A stretch of 64,000 nucleotides of DNA from Actinomyces haliotis (GTDB lineage Bacteria; Actinomycetota; Actinomycetes; Actinomycetales; Actinomycetaceae), in contig NZ_JACWNA010000005.1 in NCBI RefSeq assembly GCF_015355765.1, forward strand, positions 1 to 64,000, in the 5' to 3' direction. How positions within the stretch are numbered: the stretch's first letter is position 1; each line of letters opens with the position of its first letter. The notes under the pieces are model-generated. The model made no database searches. It saw only the letters and a program-made list of their open reading frames with translations, and was not told the DNA's origin. The position numbers and the translations under genes are program-made. Below, one piece after another: positions 58,203-64,000 of this stretch.

Positions 58203-58859
58203 TCAGTCCGCCCGGGTGGTGGTGAGCGCGGTGGTCAGCTCTGCGGTGAGGGCCCGCAGGATCCCGGGGCCGTTCGGGGTGAGGACGGACTCGGGGTGGA
58301 ACTGGAGGCCGACGACGGGCAGCGCCCGGTGCCGGGCCGCCATGACGATGCCGGCCTGGGCCGGGTCCTCGGCGTCCGTGACGGCGAGGCTCACGAGGGA
58401 CTCGGGCAGCGACTTGGTGCCGAGCGAGTGGTAGCGGGCGACGTCGAGGGGGCCGCCGGCGAGCACCTGGAAGGCCTGGTCGGCGCGGCCGTCGTCGGTG
58501 ACCTCGACGCGCACGGAGCGGCCGTGGACGGGGCCGACGCGGTCGACGGTGCCGCCGCAGGCCTCGACGATGCCCTGGAAGCCGAGGCAGATGCCGAGCG
58601 TCGGGATGCCGCGCTCGGTGGCCGCCTCGAGGAGCTCCATGAGGCAGCCGCTCGTGCGCGGGTGGCCCGGGCCGGGGGAGACGACGAGGACGGGGCGCTG
58701 CCCGCGGGCCGCCTCCTCGTCCGTCGGCTCGAGGGCGTCGAGGACGACCTTGGCGGGGACGGTGTTGCGGTAGACCTCGATGGCGGCGCCGAGGGAGGCG
58801 AGCTGGTCGACGAGGTTGTAGACGAAGGAGTCGCGGTTGTCGAGGAGGACGACGCGCAT
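58203..58859 (-). CDS. trpG: Anthranilate synthase component II (glutamine amidotransferase)
   Basis: A 218-residue class I amidotransferase supplying ammonia to TrpE. Strand 1 VVLLDNRDSFVYNLVDQLAS, oxyanion VVSPGPGHPRTSGCLMELLE, catalytic Cys in PTLGICLGFQGIVEACGG and the His-Glu pair in VVGLQFHPESVLTPNG. The usual His after the Gly (GICLGHQ) is Phe here, as in some other actinobacteria. It begins one base after the trpE stop and was probably once linked to trpD as in the enteric fusion. Confidence 0.95.
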   Translation of the reverse strand: MRVVLLDNRDSFVYNLVDQLASLGAAIEVYRNTVPAKVVLDALEPTDEEAARGQRPVLVVSPGPGHPRTSGCLMELLEAATERGIPTLGICLGFQGIVEACGGTVDRVGPVHGRSVRVEVTDDGRADQAFQVLAGGPLDVARYHSLGTKSLPESLVSLAVTDAEDPAQAGIVMAARHRALPVVGLQFHPESVLTPNGPGILRALTAELTTALTTTRAD

Positions 58860-58860
58860 C

Positions 58861-60648
58861 TCAGGCCTCCTTGCTCTCGGTGGTGGAGGCGACGGTGGGC
58901 GCGACGGGGGCCGTGGCCCCGTCGGCATCGGCGCCTGTGTCTGAGTCGATGACGAGGGTCGCGGCCTGGGCTGCGGCGACGGCGTGCAGGACGGCCGAGG
59001 CCTTGTGGACGGTCTCGGCGGCCTCGCGCTCGGGGACGGAGTCGGCGACGACGCCCGCTCCGGCCTGGACGAGGGCGGTGCCGTCCTTGACGAAGGCGGA
59101 GCGGATGACGATGCAGGTGTCGAGCTCGCCGTCACCGCGGAAGTAGCCGACGGAACCGCCGTAGGAGCCGCGGCGCACGCCCTCGGACTCGCGGATGAGC
59201 TCGGCGGCGCGGAGCTTGGGGGCGCCGGTGAGGGTGCCCATCGTCATCGAGGCGCGGAAGGCGTCCAGGGCGTCGAGATCGGGGGCGAGCGTGCCGGTCA
59301 CCTCGGAGACGAGGTGCATGACGCGGCTGTAGCGGTCCACGCGCAGCAGGTCGTCGACGTGCCGGGTGCCGGGAACGGAGACGCGGGCGATGTCGTTGCG
59401 GGCCAGGTCGACGAGCATGACGTGCTCGGCGACCTCCTTGGCGTCCGTGCGCAGCTCGAGCTCGAGGCGCGTGTCGCGCTCGTGGTCGACGGAGCCGTCC
59501 GGGTTGAGACCGCGAGGACGGGTGCCGGCGATGGGGCGGATGGCGACGTCGCCCGTCCTGGCGGAGTGCAGGAGGGCGGACTCGGGAGAGGCGCCGAGGA
59601 GCTCGAAGTCCGGGGCGCCCACGTAGAACATGTACGGGCTCGGGTTGGTCTCGCGCAGCTGGTGGTAGGCGGCCAGGGCGTCCGGGCAGGGCATCGTGAA
59701 GCCGCGCGAGGGGACCACCTGGTAGATGTCGCCCGCGGAGATGGACTCCTTGAGGCGCTCGACGGTGGCGGCGTAGTCGTCGTCGGACTGCGTCGGCACG
59801 GCGTGGATCACCGGGCGGGGGCTGCGTGTGTAGCCCGGCGCCGCCCCTGCGGACTGGGCGTCCTGCGCGGAGACGAGGCGGAGCTCGGCGTCGCGCACGA
59901 GGGCCTCGGCGTCGACGGCGTCGATCGCGGCGGCGAGCTCGTCCATGCGGGCGGTGAGCTGCTCAGCGTCGACGCTCGCGCCGACGAGGGTCGCGCACTG
60001 GGTGGGGTGGTCGATGACGAGGATGATCCGCGCGTCGTAGAAGAGGTAGTCGGGGCAGGTGTTGGCGCCCTGGGCGACCTCGGGGAGGGTCTCGATGGTG
60101 GCGAGGTAGTCGAAGGCGACGACGCCCGCCTCCAGCGGCAGGTGCTCGTGCCCGACCTCGGCGGCGGCGAGGACGCGCAGCGGCTCGATGGTCGACAGGG
60201 CGGTGAGGCGCTCGCGCTCCTCGAGGGCGCCGTCGTCGGGGGCCGGCGGGATGGTGAGAGTGAGCGTCCCGGGGGCGTCGGCGGTGACCTGCTCGGGCAG
60301 GGCGGCGCGCAGGCGTGCCAGGGCTGCCTCGCCGTCGGCGCTGGCCTGGGGGAGGGCCTCGACGGTGACGGTGTCACCCTCGCAGGTGAGGCGGGTGGAG
60401 GCCTCGAGGGCCGCGATCGTCGTGCGGGAGACCTTCGTGGCGATGTCGACGGACTCGAGGAGCACGGCGTCGAGGGGGCGCGCCTTGCCGGCGTGGTCGG
60501 TCGTGGTGGTGATGAGGCCGGCGGCGGCGAGGTGCTCGAGCAGGAGTCCGCCGTCGGACTGGTAGCGCACCTGGCGGGTCTCGACCGTGGGGGACTCGGC
60601 GCCGGCGAGGGGGGCCGTGACGCCCGGCGGGGTGGGAGGGAGTGACAT
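58861..60648 (-). CDS. trpE: Anthranilate synthase component I
   Basis: A 595-residue chorismate-utilising enzyme, making anthranilate. The tryptophan-inhibition motif LLES is at residues 63-66 (AVLLESVDIATKVSRTTIAA), so feedback control is likely. Catalytic blocks include SAGDIYQVVPSRGFTMPCPD, FELLGASPESALLHSARTGD, RPIAGTRPRG, LMLVDLARNDIARVSVPGTR and RASMTMGTLTGAPKLRAAEL. The C-terminal 50 residues are a low-complexity tail not seen in most TrpE. First structural gene behind the trpL attenuator; AGGAAGGC precedes the ATG at 60648. Confidence 0.95.
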   Translation of the reverse strand: MSLPPTPPGVTAPLAGAESPTVETRQVRYQSDGGLLLEHLAAAGLITTTTDHAGKARPLDAVLLESVDIATKVSRTTIAALEASTRLTCEGDTVTVEALPQASADGEAALARLRAALPEQVTADAPGTLTLTIPPAPDDGALEERERLTALSTIEPLRVLAAAEVGHEHLPLEAGVVAFDYLATIETLPEVAQGANTCPDYLFYDARIILVIDHPTQCATLVGASVDAEQLTARMDELAAAIDAVDAEALVRDAELRLVSAQDAQSAGAAPGYTRSPRPVIHAVPTQSDDDYAATVERLKESISAGDIYQVVPSRGFTMPCPDALAAYHQLRETNPSPYMFYVGAPDFELLGASPESALLHSARTGDVAIRPIAGTRPRGLNPDGSVDHERDTRLELELRTDAKEVAEHVMLVDLARNDIARVSVPGTRHVDDLLRVDRYSRVMHLVSEVTGTLAPDLDALDAFRASMTMGTLTGAPKLRAAELIRESEGVRRGSYGGSVGYFRGDGELDTCIVIRSAFVKDGTALVQAGAGVVADSVPEREAAETVHKASAVLHAVAAAQAATLVIDSDTGADADGATAPVAPTVASTTESKEA

Positions 60649-60667
60649 CCTGTGCCTTCCTGTTCGT

Positions 60668-60721
60668 GCCACCAGGACCCGCCTCCGAGAACGCGAAGAG
60701 CCCGCCTGGTGGCGAGCTCTT
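60668..60721 (-). promoter_or_regulatory. trp attenuator hairpins
   Basis: In minus-strand RNA, AAGAGCTCGCC (60721-60711) pairs with GGCGGGCTCTT (60706-60696) to form one hairpin with an ACCA loop. Its inner arm and loop also contain GCCACCAGG (60713-60705), which pairs perfectly with CCTGGTGGC (60676-60668), immediately before the trpE ribosome site; GCCACCA can also pair with TGGTGGC in the Trp codons of trpL. This is the alternating 1:2, 2:3, 3:4 design of a classical trp attenuator. Which stem is the stop signal is inferred. Confidence 0.75.
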
Positions 60722-60734
60722 GCGTGGGTTCCGC

Positions 60735-60800
60735 TTACGCGGCGTGAGTGGCTCGCCCCTGGGGGAGCCACCACCACTGTCGGGTGCGGAACGCGATCAT
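60735..60800 (-). CDS. trpL: trp operon leader peptide
   Basis: A 21-codon frame, [20 protein letters not shown] ending A then TAA, with three consecutive Trp codons (UGG UGG UGG). It lies about 90 bp upstream of trpE and just before the alternating hairpins. Stalling at the Trp codons when tryptophan is scarce would let the antiterminator form. The ATG overlaps the TGA of the upstream membrane gene by ATGA (60797-60800), so translation of the leader can be coupled to that gene. No separate ribosome site is clear. Confidence 0.85.
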   Translation of the reverse strand: MIAFRTRQWWWLPQGRATHAA

Positions 60801-61303
60801 GGCGCGAGAGTAGGGCGACGGCGCTCGGAGGGACAAGTCGGGGCCGCGGCCGCGCGCATGGTGAGACGACGACGCACGAGGGCCACCGTCGCGACGAGGA
60901 CGGCGATGCCCGCGAGCGCCCAGCCCCCGCCCGCAGAGATCCAGGCGGCGACGACGGCGAGCCCGACGGTCGCGTAGATGACGGCCCACAGCAGGCACCT
61001 GACGCACACCGCCGGCAGGTAGAGGCGCAGCGGCATCCGGCTGACGCCCGCCCACAGCTGGACGCAGGTCTGCAAGCCGACGGTCGCGAAGGACAGGGGC
61101 ACGGCGAGGACGCCCCAGCGCTCGGCCATGGTGCGGGCGCGCTCGTAGGCGGCGGTCTGAAGGACCGGCGCCCAGCGGGTGCGGCCGGTGCCGGCGGCGA
61201 GGCCGCGGCCGATCCAGTAGGTGGCGTTGGCGCGGCACATGACGATGACCCACAGGGCGGCGACGGCCCAGCCCAGGGGCAGCTCGAGGATGCGGTCAAC
61301 CAC
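60797..61303 (-). CDS. DedA-like small membrane protein
   Basis: A 168-residue polytopic protein with about four membrane segments ([80 protein letters not shown]). [22 protein letters not shown], and the [10 protein letters not shown] end recall DedA/VTT proteins of actinobacteria, but it is shorter than usual, so the assignment is loose. Its stop overlaps the trpL start, so it is the first gene of the trp transcription unit, or a promoter for trp lies inside it. Confidence 0.6.
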   Translation of the reverse strand: MVDRILELPLGWAVAALWVIVMCRANATYWIGRGLAAGTGRTRWAPVLQTAAYERARTMAERWGVLAVPLSFATVGLQTCVQLWAGVSRMPLRLYLPAVCVRCLLWAVIYATVGLAVVAAWISAGGGWALAGIAVLVATVALVRRRLTMRAAAAPTCPSERRRPTLAP

Positions 61304-61496
61304 GGGGCGACCCTACGGCAGCCGCACGTGCCGCGGCGCGAGGGCGCGTCGCCGGGCCGTGGGGACGGACGCCGTCGGGCACGGCTCACACCGCCTGGAC
61401 CTCGGCCGGCCACCGCCGCCGTGGGACACTGCCCCCAGAGACCGAGTTGGCCGCCCGCGGCCGACCCAGCACGAGACTGACCTCCGGAAGGACGAC

Positions 61497-63374
<1,878 letters not shown>

Positions 63375-63383
63375 GGCTGCCGT

Positions 63384-64000
63384 GAGCCCCACCGACCTTG
63401 ACGCCCTCCGGCTGGCCGCCGGTGCGGACCGCAGCGCCGTTAGCCTGGACGCCGACGGCGTCGCCGTTACGCCCGGCACGCTCGAGGCCGCCATGGCCGA
63501 CGACGGTGCCGCCCTGGAACCGCTCCCTCTGGCACGGTTGCTCGGTGCGCCGCACGCCTGCGCGGACGGCCGCCACCGCGACGAGCCCTCGCCCTTCCAC
63601 GACGGCGACCTCGTCGGCACCGTGAGCGCCGTGTGCGCCGTCGCCGTGACGCGTCCCGACGCCGGGGCCGCGGGGGAGTCCTCGATCAGCAAGGCGTCGC
63701 TCGACGGCGAGGTCGAGGTCCACCGGCTCGGCGTCGTCGGCGACCACCAGTCCGACGCCGCCCACCACGGCGGCCCCGACAAGGCCCTCTACGTCATGGA
63801 CGCCGTCGAGCAGCAGCACTGGGCGGGCCTCCTGCCCGGACTGACCCCGGGGCGTCTGGGGGAGAACCTGCTCATCGCACCCGGTGAGTCCGGTGGCATC
63901 GACGACGTCGAGATTGGTGCGATCCTCACCATCGGGGCCCCGGGCACCGGGATCCGCGCCCGGGTGACCGGCGTGCGCAACCCCTGCCCGACCTTCGCCC
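63384..64000 (+). CDS. MOSC-domain protein, partial at window end
   Basis: The visible 205 codons start with GTG 63384, 9 bp after lepA. From about residue 90, the MOSC (molybdenum cofactor sulfurase C-terminal) domain is clear: VEVHRLGVVGDHQSDAAHHG, GPDKALYVMDAVEQQHWAGL, GRLGENLLIAPGES, and VTGVRNPCPTFA with its conserved Cys near the edge. This is the YiiM-like group that reduces N-hydroxylated compounds. The first 85 residues, with VSLDADGVAVTPGTLEAAMA, match nothing I know and are not part of the usual domain. The end lies beyond the window. Confidence 0.8.

Overview
The window is a stretch of high-G+C actinobacterial chromosome, most likely from the Actinomyces / Schaalia group (Actinomycetaceae). 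I infer this from the very high G+C at third codon positions, polyphosphate glucokinase, leaderless or GTG starts, tRNA genes without an encoded CCA, and gene orders such as nadD - membrane protein - rsfS - phosphatase. I could not test the assignment by database search.

Left end (1-8000): remnants of IS110 and IS30 transposases, then an anaerobic C4-dicarboxylate/aspartate locus (GntR regulator, aspA, Dcu-type transporter, broken Asp/Glu racemase). An IS481 element sits between the racemase stump and the C-terminal half of a radical SAM/SPASM peptide maturase, which overlaps a frameshifted MFS transporter. This looks like the wreck of a RiPP-type locus. Core genes follow (8076-10722: nadD, a membrane protein, rsfS, a phosphatase), then two identical tRNA-Ala(GGC) genes.

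Accessory island (about 11042-25750): it starts directly after the tRNAs with the 3' end of a serine recombinase gene. Next come a full IS3-type element, a decayed acetamidase, a doxX-ohrR / ohr-aldehyde dehydrogenase-DJ-1-oxidoreductase cluster for peroxide and aldehyde stress, a eutC fragment, and a second, truncated copy of the same IS3-type element in the same orientation. Three ISL3-family copies follow (two full length, one fragment), with a Tat-exported protein + lipoprotein pair of lower G+C and a LysR gene cut by ISL3. The ALDH gene and the IS3 orfB each carry one premature TAG.

Core region (25900-64000): ppgK, two alpha/beta hydrolases, deoD, an NSS transporter with its tiny MetS-type partner, a HAD hydrolase, a metallophosphoesterase, a DtxR-family regulator, a HIT protein, nhaA, leuS, a HerA-like ATPase, a DegV protein, comEA-comEC, holA, the riboflavin operon ribD-ribE-ribBA-ribH under an FMN riboswitch, rpsT, a solitary PemK-like protein, the tryptophan operon trpL-trpE-trpG-trpD-trpCB-trpA, lepA and a MOSC protein cut by the window edge.

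The most interesting regulatory structure is upstream of trpE. It is a 21-residue leader peptide with three consecutive Trp codons and mutually exclusive hairpins, and its start codon overlaps the stop of an upstream membrane-protein gene (ATGA). The operon also has a TrpC-TrpB fusion and no trpF. A second unusual feature is a 10-bp tandem duplication that shifts the frame at the start of the Tat-exported protein gene.
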